Assembly: GCA_963677885.1 (NCBI GenBank)
Contig: OY782500.1
Location: 2,728,001-2,792,000, forward strand
From: UBA1351 sp963677885
GTDB lineage: Bacteria > Bacillota > Clostridia > Lachnospirales > Vallitaleaceae
Reading direction: 5' to 3'
DNA length: 64,000 bases
Each line of letters begins with the position of its first letter. The stretch's first letter is position 1. Shown in pieces: positions 27,829-35,548 of this stretch. The position numbers were made by a program, and so were the translations under genes. The notes beneath the pieces are model-generated. The model worked only from the letters and a program-made list of their open reading frames with translations, was not told the origin of the DNA and did no database searches.

Positions 27829-29425
27829 TTTCATAAATGTATATTTTCCAAGGGTAATCACCCATGTAACGGATCATCCGGCTGCCATAGAAGGAATCTT
27901 CAAAAGTTCCTTTTAGGGTGGCTTTTTTATTAAGAAAATCCTTAAGGTCATCGTAGTAGTCATCGTCGCCGTAGAGGATGGTCCACATAGGATTTCGATG
28001 GATATAGTCGTATTCCTCGTAGTAGATAATGGTGTTGATGCCACGGTCCTTGATATAGTCAGAGATGGATTGGTCTCCTAGAAAAGCCAGATTTCTGATG
28101 TCGTAAAAATCATGGTCCTTGAAGATGAAGCCGGATGATAAGTTGCCAAGGATAACAGCATCTTCCTCCATGGAATTAAGGATTTGCTTTTCGTAGTAGG
28201 CGTAGTCTTGAGAGCTGACGGCTTGATAATCGTCATAGACCACCTTGAGGTTTAGAAAGATGAGGACTAGGAAGAGGCCTACTATGAGACTTGATGGGTA
28301 ATGCAGGTGATTCAGGAATTCCCTATCTGTTGGAGAGCTTTGTTTGGATGGGTTGCTGTCCATTAAGGAAAGGATAGATAGACCTGTCAGCAAAAGTAGA
28401 ACAAAAACAAGAAACAGGATTGAGGTTGTATTGTAACGTCCGATGATAAAGAGGGCAAGGTTAAAGGCAATAACCATTAGGGACAGGTTAAAGGGCCAAG
28501 AAGACAGATGGTCGGTAAGGACTTCCTTTTTGGTGCGTTTATATATGAGTATTACAGGTATCACGGCAAGCTGAAGCAAGGCTAAACCATAGCCTATGAT
28601 CAGAACCCACTTGATATTCGGTATATAATAGGTACCGGTAATCTGGTAAAAAATTTTCAAATAAAAGTCTTTGAAGTTCAGGAGTCTGGAGGCAGGGGCG
28701 GCATCCACACCCAGACTTTGACCGTAGGCAAAATATTCCTTGATAAAACCGGGATTCAAGATAAGACTGATTCCGGCAAAAGCAAGGGCAAAAAATCCTA
28801 AGGTCAGGACGAAGAGGATTAGTTTTCTGATGGTAATTTTTTTGATACAGGTATCTTTAAGGACAAGGGCACCTATTAAGCTGGCAATAATAAAAGCGTT
28901 GGGGTGAAAACCTATGGCAAGACCCAGGACAAGTCCAAGTCTAGTAACTTTTTCCGGATTTTGGTGATAGAGGTATATGCACAAGATCAGAACCAGAAGA
29001 AGGATCATTTCCTGGCGGGCAAAATGACTGGCATAGATGATTTGGATATGGCTTGTTATCAAAATGACTAGGAGTAACTGATGAAGAGGATTGATATTTT
29101 TTTGGGTAAGCCACATATAAAGCATAATCATACCAGCTAGTAGTGCTATTAAACTTAACAGCCTTACAGAAAAGATATGATAGCCAAATAGATGAATGAG
29201 AGGTATCTGCAAACCATGATAAAAGACTTTGATGAGGTGGGGAGTCCGTGGCATTAAGTCAAAAAAGGATTCAGTGGTAAAAAGGCTTCCTTTAGCCATC
29301 ATGGTCTGAGTTAGACCTGCCAGCCATGCTTCATCTGAATGAATGAGTGGAAAACGGGTCAGGGTGAATAGGCTTGCTAATGTATATAGAATTGTGTATA
29401 GGATAAAGGGGATGTGTTTTTTCAT
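27815..29425 (-). CDS. GT-C fold membrane glycosyltransferase
   Basis: This 536-residue protein has roughly 11-12 hydrophobic segments. The first extracytoplasmic loop contains HSDEAW near residues 29-34, with the acidic pair that PMT/ArnT (GT39/GT83-like) enzymes use for catalysis with a polyprenyl-phosphate sugar. The C-terminal 130 residues (from about 405) form a soluble extracytoplasmic domain with YEEYDYIHRNPMW. It could use the lipid-linked sugar made by the DPM1-like enzyme encoded at 23941. The acceptor is unknown. The gene is transcribed against the neighbouring operon and overlaps the permease gene by 14 bases. Confidence 0.78.
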   Translation of the reverse strand: MKKHIPFILYTILYTLASLFTLTRFPLIHSDEAWLAGLTQTMMAKGSLFTTESFFDLMPRTPHLIKVFYHGLQIPLIHLFGYHIFSVRLLSLIALLAGMIMLYMWLTQKNINPLHQLLLVILITSHIQIIYASHFARQEMILLLVLILCIYLYHQNPEKVTRLGLVLGLAIGFHPNAFIIASLIGALVLKDTCIKKITIRKLILFVLTLGFFALAFAGISLILNPGFIKEYFAYGQSLGVDAAPASRLLNFKDFYLKIFYQITGTYYIPNIKWVLIIGYGLALLQLAVIPVILIYKRTKKEVLTDHLSSWPFNLSLMVIAFNLALFIIGRYNTTSILFLVFVLLLLTGLSILSLMDSNPSKQSSPTDREFLNHLHYPSSLIVGLFLVLIFLNLKVVYDDYQAVSSQDYAYYEKQILNSMEEDAVILGNLSSGFIFKDHDFYDIRNLAFLGDQSISDYIKDRGINTIIYYEEYDYIHRNPMWTILYGDDDYYDDLKDFLNKKATLKGTFEDSFYGSRMIRYMGDYPWKIYIYEITDD

Positions 29426-29831
29426 AGGTCTCTTTCGTTAGATATTTATCAATATTTTTGGGGGTTTTATTGTATTTTTATAGCTTATGTTCAATATAAG
29501 GGTAAGTTTATATTTTTGCAAGTAGAAGTAGAGATGTATTAGATTATCGTAATAACACAATTTAAACAAAAATACTTCAGATAATAATGATTATTTATTG
29601 AATTAGCTATAAGTTAGTCAAATGGTATATAAGTATTTCTTATGACCACGAGGAGGACTTGTCATTTATAATGGACCTATGAGTGATTGTTGTTGTAAAG
29701 TAATTCCCAAGATTGCGTTTTTTTTAACAATCTTTCACTTTAGTGGCTTGTTGCGACCTATGATTTTCTGATATATATCATGTATTCGATCAATCACTTG
29801 CAACTTGTCTATGCATCCTAGGAGGTATCAC
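29426..29831. promoter_or_regulatory. Regulatory gap before the rhodanese genes
   Basis: This 406-base AT-rich region has no convincing gene. It holds GTAATTCCCA at 29700-29709, also found before the LysR gene at 21430-21439. AAGATTG/CAATCTT can form a hairpin (29709-29734) with a T-rich loop. TGATATATATCA at 29769-29780 is a perfect palindrome. AGGAGG at 29819-29824 is the ribosome-binding site of the next gene. No full promoter was identified with confidence. Confidence 0.4.
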
Positions 29832-30749
29832 ATGAAATCAATGATAGGGAAAGTTTCAGCACTGCTTGTGCTGCTTTTAATGTCACTGCTTTTTGTTGCA
29901 TGCAATGTAACAGAATATACGGATAGTGACCGAATTATTGAGGCAGCCGATCTTGTTGATCTGCTTTCTGACAGTAATACGGTTGTTATCGATGCAAGAT
30001 CTGAAGAAGACTTTAACAAGGGTCATCTTGCAGGTGCAGTCAATCTGCCATCTGCCATGTTGACTGTTTCAGATCCTGTTAACGGAACAATTGCACCAAA
30101 AGAGACTGTTGAAGAGGTACTTGGTGCACATGGCATCAGTGCTGACTCCAGTGTGTATATTTATGATAATGCCGGTGGTGTTCATGCTGCGAGAATATGG
30201 TGGGTAATGAAGGTCTATGGTCATGAAAGCGTTAAGGTAATCAATGGTGGTGAAGCTGCTGTTGCCGGTCTTAACGGAAAAGGATTAACCTTGACTGCAG
30301 ATGCAACTTCTCTTACGCCTACAACATACACAGCAAAAGATGCTGATACATCCATGATTGCAACACTTGAAGATGTTCTTGATGTTGTAGAGAATGGTAA
30401 AGAAGTATGTATTCTTGACGTTCGTTCAGCTGCTGAATATGACGAGGGAGCTATCCCCGGAGCTATTCTATATCCACATACCAAAAATCTTTATGCTGAC
30501 GGTACTTTCAAATCAGCAAGAGATACAGGACTTGATTATAAGGACTTAGGCATTGAAAAAGATGAGCCAGTCATTCTTTACTGTAAATCATCTTTTAGGG
30601 CGACACAAACTTTATTGGTACTTGAAGAAGCTGGATATACTAATCTCAAAGTCTATGACGGAGCATGGTTAGAGTATTCAACCAAAGACGTGCCAAAAGA
30701 AGAAAAGACAGAAGAAAAAGCAACACCTAGTGCAGGTGACGGATCATAA
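29832..30749 (+). CDS. Exported two-domain rhodanese lipoprotein
   Basis: This 305-residue protein has a signal peptide with lipobox LFVAC, so it should be anchored outside the membrane. Two rhodanese domains follow, in the SseA/TST arrangement. In the first, the active-site loop reads YDNAGGVHAAR without cysteine, as in the non-catalytic N-domain of the family. The second has LDVRSAAEYDEGAIPGA and the catalytic Cys in LYCKSSFRAT. The tail is Glu/Lys/Thr rich. Rhodaneses move sulfane sulfur from thiosulfate or mercaptopyruvate to a thiol acceptor. ATG 29832 follows AGGAGG; a TTG at 29805 is less likely. The four-domain rhodanese gene follows. Confidence 0.88.
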   Translation: MKSMIGKVSALLVLLLMSLLFVACNVTEYTDSDRIIEAADLVDLLSDSNTVVIDARSEEDFNKGHLAGAVNLPSAMLTVSDPVNGTIAPKETVEEVLGAHGISADSSVYIYDNAGGVHAARIWWVMKVYGHESVKVINGGEAAVAGLNGKGLTLTADATSLTPTTYTAKDADTSMIATLEDVLDVVENGKEVCILDVRSAAEYDEGAIPGAILYPHTKNLYADGTFKSARDTGLDYKDLGIEKDEPVILYCKSSFRATQTLLVLEEAGYTNLKVYDGAWLEYSTKDVPKEEKTEEKATPSAGDGS

Positions 30750-30865
30750 TAGGGCTCTGTCCGACATGATATGTTTTATATCTAAATAGTTATGATACAT
30801 GTTTATGAAAAGCGATTTACATATTAACAATGAATCAAAATAATAGGGTTTAAGCGGAGGATTCC

Positions 30866-32737
30866 ATGAAGAATTTGAAGAAATTATTTAGCATCCTGTT
30901 GGTTTTAACACTTGTTTTATCTCTTGCAGCTTGCGGTGAAAAAGAAGAGGAAACTGCGTCAATGGATTTGACTGAGGGTACTTCTGAAGCAGCTGATGAG
31001 ACAAAAGAAGAAGCACAGGTAGAGACTAAGGAAGAAACAACAACTGAAGAGGCTACTGAGGAAACTACTGAAGAAGTAACTGAAGAAACAGCTGAAGCAA
31101 GTGGCGTTGAAGCCACTGTAAGAGCAGCTTTTGCAAATCTTCCAGACCATATCTACAAAATCGGTCAGGTAGATTTCTTAGATAAAGTTGTAGCTGGTGA
31201 CGATATGGTGATTATCGATATCCGTTCAGCAGATGCTTACGCAGCAGGTCACGTTAAGGGTGCCATCAGCATGCCATGGGGCGGAACTGCTATCAGCGAC
31301 AACATGAAGTATATCCCACAAGACAAAGAAGTTTTCATTTACTGTGTATCCGGACAAACTGCAGGTCAAACCGTCTTGTTAATGAATGCAGCAGGCATCA
31401 ATGCAAGAAGTGTTAACCTTGGTTATAAGTTTGGTATTGCAACAACTGAAGGCTATGAAGACATTATTACAGAAACTACAGAAAACCCAATGGGTACAAC
31501 AGAGTATCCAATTGAAGCAGACATGCAGGCAGCTCTTGACGCCTACTATGCAGGTCTTGCAGATGTAAGTGGTACTACTTTTGCTAATTATAAAGTATCA
31601 GAAGATGATCTTCTTGCTATGATAGAAGGAAATGAAGATTTCTACCTTCTTTCGATTCGTGCAGCTGATGCTTACGCAGAAGGTCATATTGAAGGTGCTG
31701 TAAACGTTCCTTATGGAGCTGGCATGCTTGAAAACTTAGGTTCAGTGCCTATGGATAAAAAAGTGGTTGTTTACTGTTACTCGGGACAAACAGCTGGTCA
31801 GGCTACAGCAGCTATGAGAATGCTTGGTTATGACGCGGTATCACTTAATGGCGGTATGGGTGTTGGAGCTAACGCACCAATCGGCTGGACTAACAAAGAA
31901 TTCCCAGTTATCAGTGAAAGCGCTGTTGAAACAGGCGCTGCTGCATATTTTGCAGGAATGCCAGATCATATCTATAAAATAGGACAACAAGACTTTGTAG
32001 ATAAAGTTGTAGCAGGTGATGATATGGTGATTATCGATATCCGTTCAGCTGCCGCATACGAAGAAAGCCACGTTAAGGGTGCAATTAGCCTTCCATGGGG
32101 TGGTACAGCAATCAGCGATAACCTTAAATACATTCCACAGGACAAAGAAGTATTTATCTACTGTGTATCCGGTCAAACAGCTGGTCAAACCGTTATGGCT
32201 ATGAACCTTGCTGGTATCAATGCAAGAAGTGTAAACCTAGGATTTAAGTTTGGTATCTCAACTGTTGAAGGTGTAGATGCTGTTCTTGAGACTGAAGCCA
32301 ATGCTATCGGAACCACTGAATATGCTATTGATCCTGAAATCCAGGCAGCTCTTGATGCTTATTATGCAGGTCTTGCAGATGTAAGTGGTACGACTTATGC
32401 CAACTATAAAATCTCAGAAGAAGGTCTTGAAGCTAAAATGGCTAATGGAGAAGACTTCTACTTGCTATCAATCCGTGGTGCTGATGCTTATGCAGAAGGT
32501 CACATTGAAGGCGCAGTTAACATTCCTTGGGGCAGCGATATGTTAGCCAACATCGTTGAAACAGTACCTATGGATAAAGACATCGTTGTATACTGCTACT
32601 CAGGCCAAACAGCAGGCCAGGCAGTTGCCGCTATGAGACTTCTCGGTTACAATGCAGTATCACTTAATGGTGGTATGGGTGTTGGAGCCAATGCTCCAAT
32701 CGGGTGGACAAACTACGGTGGAACAGTGGTTCAATAA
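30866..32737 (+). CDS. Exported lipoprotein with four rhodanese domains
   Basis: This 623-residue protein starts with a lipoprotein signal (lipobox LAAC), then an acidic Glu/Thr-rich linker to about residue 78. Four rhodanese-like domains follow in the order A-B-A'-B'. A and A' share HIYKIGQ, VVAGDDMVIIDIRSA and IYCVSGQTAGQTV. B and B' share YYAGLADVSGTT, GEDFYLLSIR-type strands and VYCYSGQTAGQA, then GGMGVGANAPIGWTN. All four loops keep the catalytic cysteine. The protein clearly arose by tandem duplication of a two-domain unit. GCGGAGG supports the ATG. Its likely job is binding or relaying sulfane sulfur outside the cell, near the upstream rhodanese and perhaps the YeeE/TusA system. Confidence 0.88.
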   Translation: MKNLKKLFSILLVLTLVLSLAACGEKEEETASMDLTEGTSEAADETKEEAQVETKEETTTEEATEETTEEVTEETAEASGVEATVRAAFANLPDHIYKIGQVDFLDKVVAGDDMVIIDIRSADAYAAGHVKGAISMPWGGTAISDNMKYIPQDKEVFIYCVSGQTAGQTVLLMNAAGINARSVNLGYKFGIATTEGYEDIITETTENPMGTTEYPIEADMQAALDAYYAGLADVSGTTFANYKVSEDDLLAMIEGNEDFYLLSIRAADAYAEGHIEGAVNVPYGAGMLENLGSVPMDKKVVVYCYSGQTAGQATAAMRMLGYDAVSLNGGMGVGANAPIGWTNKEFPVISESAVETGAAAYFAGMPDHIYKIGQQDFVDKVVAGDDMVIIDIRSAAAYEESHVKGAISLPWGGTAISDNLKYIPQDKEVFIYCVSGQTAGQTVMAMNLAGINARSVNLGFKFGISTVEGVDAVLETEANAIGTTEYAIDPEIQAALDAYYAGLADVSGTTYANYKISEEGLEAKMANGEDFYLLSIRGADAYAEGHIEGAVNIPWGSDMLANIVETVPMDKDIVVYCYSGQTAGQAVAAMRLLGYNAVSLNGGMGVGANAPIGWTNYGGTVVQ

Positions 32738-32816
32738 TGAGAGATTTCAGATTTCCACAAGTCTGACTTCTTGATCTAGAATGAAATCTTAAGAAAATAG
32801 ATTTATAAAGAACAAA

Positions 32817-32897
32817 ATCGTCGTTTAACGACGATGGTTTCGCTTCGCGAATTGTTCAAGTTGTTCGACAGAAATTGGCTGCGTTTTCAGCAATTTC
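32817..32897. other. Three successive hairpins after the rhodanese gene
   Basis: ATCGTCGT/ACGACGAT (32817-32835), TTCGC/GCGAA (32839-32851) and GAAATTG..CTG/CAGCAATTTC (32871-32897) are perfect or near-perfect stems in a row. No long T-run follows. They may be the 3' end structure of the rhodanese transcript or a small structured RNA. Confidence 0.45.
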
Positions 32898-32913
32898 TTA
32901 GTTAATAAAAAAG

Positions 32914-32950
32914 AGCTTTGCCTGAAAGTTACAGGCAAAGCTTATTTTTT
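32914..32950. terminator. Bidirectional terminator
   Basis: AGCTTTGCCTG (32914-32924) and CAGGCAAAGCT (32932-32942) form a perfect 11-bp stem, with TATTTTTTATT on the plus side and a T-run on the minus side. It overlaps the stop codon of the small minus-strand gene. Confidence 0.82.
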
Positions 32951-33070
32951 ATTGCGTTTGTCTTTTTGAATTAATACTTGTCGTTGACGTCTTTCGTTTC
33001 TTTTTCTTTCGATGAGACGACCAATGCCCATGACAGCTTCTGCAGCTGCAGCATCATAAAATCCGTACAT
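32942..33070 (-). CDS. Small basic protein of unknown function (42 residues)
   Basis: The frame reads MYGFYDAAAAEAVMGIGRL and continues with an Arg/Lys/Gln-rich helix (ERKRNERRQRQ) to the stop. It is supported by a strong AGGAGG site correctly spaced before the ATG, a consensus promoter at 33173-33201 and a terminator overlapping its stop, so it is very probably a real gene. The N-terminal half is small and Ala-rich; the C-terminal half is strongly basic and could bind nucleic acid or the membrane surface. I do not recognise the family. Confidence 0.7.
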   Translation of the reverse strand: MYGFYDAAAAEAVMGIGRLIERKRNERRQRQVLIQKDKRNKK

Positions 33071-33442
33071 ATATTCACCTCCTAGGTTTTATAATCGAGT
33101 AGTAAATCGTTAGGTTTAATACTCAACCAATTGTTTGAATTGTATAACAAAATATATCTTGTTTATGCACTTATTATAAAACAGACAGAGCGTAAAGTCA
33201 ATATTGCACAAAAGTGATTGGTTAACTTTGGCAATTGTGTATAGTAGGTAAGATAACTTTTCTGTACGTATCTTGCTACTAAGTATAGAATATAGGATAG
33301 GCATTCTCAATAAATGGACATGGTAACGGTATTTATTTTTTTGAAGGTTGGTTTCTTTATGTATTTTTACACTTGGATATGGATAGGTTATAATGGGGTA
33401 AGATATAAGATTCGATGATTTAGGTGAAAATGGAGGGACCTT
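33071..33442. promoter_or_regulatory. Divergent promoter region
   Basis: On the minus strand, TTGACT (33196-33201) and TATAAT (33173-33178) are 17 bases apart, a near-consensus promoter for the 42-residue gene with a leader of about 95 bases. On the plus strand, TTTACA (33366-33371) and TATAAT (33389-33394), also 17 bases apart, probably serve the amidase gene. No other gene was seen here. Confidence 0.75.
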
Positions 33443-34828
33443 ATGGAGAAGGAAGAATGGTATGACCAGTCAATAAGTCTTATTCAGGATAATATTCGCA
33501 GGGGGCATATGACTATTGAAGAACTTTGCCAGGCATATCTTGACCAGGTTAAAGAAAAGGAATCCTATCATGCAATCATCTCTTTGAATCCAAAGTTAAT
33601 GGACCAGGCAAAAGCATTGGATTTAAAGATAAAGGAAGGCCTTGAAGTAGGGAAGCTTTTTGGGGCTATCCTTTTATTAAAAGATAATATTGGCACCAAG
33701 GATATGCCCGTTACAGCCGGTGCCAAAGCTATGGAGAAAACAAGCTGTGATAGAAATGCCTTTGTAGTAGACCGCTTACTGGCGGAAGATGCTCTCATAT
33801 TGGGAAAAGCCAATCTCAGTGAATGGGCTAATTATATGTCGGATCCTTCCAGTAATGGTTTCTCGGTTTTGGGAGGCCAAACAAAAAATGCCTATGGTGA
33901 TTTTGATGCTGGTGGATCTTCATCAGGGTCAGCAGTCGGTGTAGCCCTTAATCTATGCAGTGGAGCTATTGGCTCTGAAACCTGCGGGTCCTTGGTTAAC
34001 CCCTCATCCATGAATAGTATTGTGACCATTAAACCTACAATTGGTCTCGTTTCCAGGGATTTAGTTGTACCTATTACAGAAGCTCAGGATACACTGGGTC
34101 CAATGGCCAGATGTGTGGAGGATCTTTGGAAACTTTTTGAGGTTATAGCAGCAGAAGACAGGAATGATCCCAAACATGATGTTTTTAGAGCATTTGATAG
34201 GAAGCAGTTTCAGGAATCCTTGGATCGGAATTATATAAAAGGTAAACGATTTGGTCTTGTGAAGTCAGAGAGTGATAGATACAAGAAGCTTATTCTTGAA
34301 CTAAAAGAAATGGATATTGAGATTGTTGAATTGGATATAGACCAAGACCAGGTTGGCATCAAGATGTTGGAGATTCTGGATTATGGAATTGTGCATGATC
34401 TGAAGGCCTTTCTTAATCATGAGGATGTTCATTCACTTTTAAAATCCTTAGATGAAATTGTTGCATTTAATAAGGTCAAGCCCGATGTAAATATGCCCTA
34501 TGGCCAGAAAGTCTTTGTTAATGCCCTAAATTCGTCCATGTCTTTTGACGACTATGAAAAACTCCGTCTTGAAAATATGGCAATAGGAAGGGCTCTTATC
34601 GATGGGGCAATTAAGGACCATGATCTGGATGGAATCATTTCCTTGGTTACAGATATGTCGGTGGTATACTCTGTAGCAGGATATCCGGCAGTAAATGTAC
34701 CTGCAGGTTACGATGATGATGGTTGTCCTTATGGAATTACCTTTGTTGGATCATATCTGGATGATTGTAAACTTCTTCAGATGGCTTATTCTTACGAGCA
34801 ATTAACAGGGCATAGAAGGTCCGTCTAA
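33443..34828 (+). CDS. Amidase signature family hydrolase
   Basis: This 461-residue enzyme has the Ser-cisSer-Lys triad of the amidase signature family: Lys80 in LLLKDNIGTK, Ser159 in AGGSSSGS and the nucleophile Ser183 in GSETCGSLVNP. The cis-Ser to nucleophile spacing of 24 is the family norm. The signature is slightly unusual, with Cys and Val where many members have Gly and Arg (GGSIRIP). There is no GatB or GatC nearby and no signal peptide, so it is a stand-alone cytoplasmic amidase rather than the glutamyl-tRNA amidotransferase subunit. GGAGG precedes the ATG. The substrate is unknown. Confidence 0.88.
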   Translation: MEKEEWYDQSISLIQDNIRRGHMTIEELCQAYLDQVKEKESYHAIISLNPKLMDQAKALDLKIKEGLEVGKLFGAILLLKDNIGTKDMPVTAGAKAMEKTSCDRNAFVVDRLLAEDALILGKANLSEWANYMSDPSSNGFSVLGGQTKNAYGDFDAGGSSSGSAVGVALNLCSGAIGSETCGSLVNPSSMNSIVTIKPTIGLVSRDLVVPITEAQDTLGPMARCVEDLWKLFEVIAAEDRNDPKHDVFRAFDRKQFQESLDRNYIKGKRFGLVKSESDRYKKLILELKEMDIEIVELDIDQDQVGIKMLEILDYGIVHDLKAFLNHEDVHSLLKSLDEIVAFNKVKPDVNMPYGQKVFVNALNSSMSFDDYEKLRLENMAIGRALIDGAIKDHDLDGIISLVTDMSVVYSVAGYPAVNVPAGYDDDGCPYGITFVGSYLDDCKLLQMAYSYEQLTGHRRSV

Positions 34829-34955
34829 AAGGTTGAACAAGCATTATCTATGATATAGTCATAAATAACCAGTAATCGTAAGTCTATGATTTTACCCTAA
34901 CTGTGATATACTGTATGAGTAAAGATGAGAACATGATTATGTAAATGGAGGCCTT

Positions 34956-34982
34956 ATGAGAAAAGAATTGAAAATTGCGTAG
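34956..34982 (+). CDS. Putative 8-residue leader peptide 1
   Basis: ATG at 34956 follows GGAGG and reads MRKELKIA before TAG at 34980-34982. The G of the stop codon is the first base of a perfect 12-bp hairpin. TATACT at 34907-34912 could be the -10 box. A homologous arrangement precedes the DUF1062 gene at 35455, which supports function. Confidence 0.5.
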   Translation: MRKELKIA

Positions 34983-35024
34983 CAAAGGCTATTGCAAATA
35001 AATGAATAGGCGAATAGCCTTTGC
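34982..35024 (+). promoter_or_regulatory. Leader hairpin 1 before the CD3324-like gene
   Basis: GCAAAGGCTATT (34982-34993) pairs perfectly with AATAGCCTTTGC (35013-35024) around a 19-base loop. No T-tract follows, so it is not a simple terminator. A ribosome ending on the leader ORF would cover the 5' arm, which suggests attenuation or mRNA-stability control. Confidence 0.6.
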
Positions 35025-35058
35025 GAATCCTATAAGAAAATGTCTTAGGAGGCGCAAA

Positions 35059-35334
35059 ATGAGCTATATGAACATTGAGACCATTCTACCAAAGGAACTG
35101 GTCAAGGAAATACAAAAATATATTGATGGTGAAACAATTTATATACCTAAGCGAAGTGAGAATCACAAAGCTTGGGGGAGCCAGACAGATACGAAAAAGG
35201 TAATGGCTACAAGGAATAGGAAGATTTTTCGGGATTATGTAGCCGGTGAATCAGTCAGGTCTTTGGCTAAAAAATATTTTTTGTCTGAAAAGAGTATTCA
35301 ACGAATTGTTTTAAATCTAAAAAAATGCGGATAA
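35059..35334 (+). CDS. CD3324-like small helix-turn-helix protein
   Basis: This 91-residue protein begins MSYMNIETILPKELVKEIQK, followed by GETIYIPKR, a central RNRKIFRDYVAGESVRSLAKK and a final LSEKSIQRIV. The order resembles small Clostridia proteins of the CD3324 family with a C-terminal resolvase-like helix-turn-helix. It may bind DNA. I chose ATG 35059 behind TAGGAGG; an in-frame ATG at 35002 lies in the loop of the leader hairpin and has no site. The leader structure at 34956-35024 probably controls it. Confidence 0.75.
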   Translation: MSYMNIETILPKELVKEIQKYIDGETIYIPKRSENHKAWGSQTDTKKVMATRNRKIFRDYVAGESVRSLAKKYFLSEKSIQRIVLNLKKCG

Positions 35335-35339
35335 TGGAG

Positions 35340-35377
35340 TGAGCGCTGACATATACTTGTTGGCGCTCATCTTTTAT
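35340..35377 (+). terminator. Probable terminator after the CD3324-like gene
   Basis: TGAGCGC (35340-35346) pairs with GCGCTCA (35363-35369), followed by TCTTTTATT, just after the stop. Confidence 0.55.
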
Positions 35378-35454
35378 TGTCAAAAGAGTTTGAGGTATAT
35401 TTTTCATATACAGGATATTATCATATAGGTAGATAAAATGAAGGAGGAAATCAC

Positions 35455-35481
35455 ATGACTGGTGGAATCGTTATGGCATAG
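35455..35481 (+). CDS. Putative 8-residue leader peptide 2
   Basis: ATG at 35455 follows AAGGAGG and reads MTGGIVMA before TAG at 35479-35481. The stop runs into a hairpin that starts with the same CAAAGGCTAT found after leader peptide 1. The length of eight codons is also the same. Confidence 0.55.
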   Translation: MTGGIVMA

Positions 35482-35482
35482 C

Positions 35483-35527
35483 AAAGGCTATGCATAAATA
35501 AAATTCAATATGCATAGGCCTTTTTTT
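35483..35527 (+). terminator. Leader terminator (attenuator candidate) before the DUF1062 gene
   Basis: AAAGGCTATGCATA (35483-35496) pairs with TATGCATAGGCCTTT (35509-35523), with one bulged G, and is followed by a T-run at 35521-35527. As it lies between a short translated leader and the gene at 35549, it is a candidate transcription attenuator. Confidence 0.7.
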
Positions 35528-35548
35528 GAGCTCTAGTGGAGGATCAAA

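Noticed and set aside
30850..31116. Ser/Val-rich frame on the minus strand opposite the rhodanese linker
   Set aside because: It mirrors the repetitive Glu/Thr codons of the acidic linker and has no start signals.
33443..34828. GatA subunit of the glutamyl-tRNA amidotransferase
   Set aside because: No gatB or gatC is adjacent, and the nucleophile region differs from the usual GGSIRxP form, so a stand-alone amidase is more likely.
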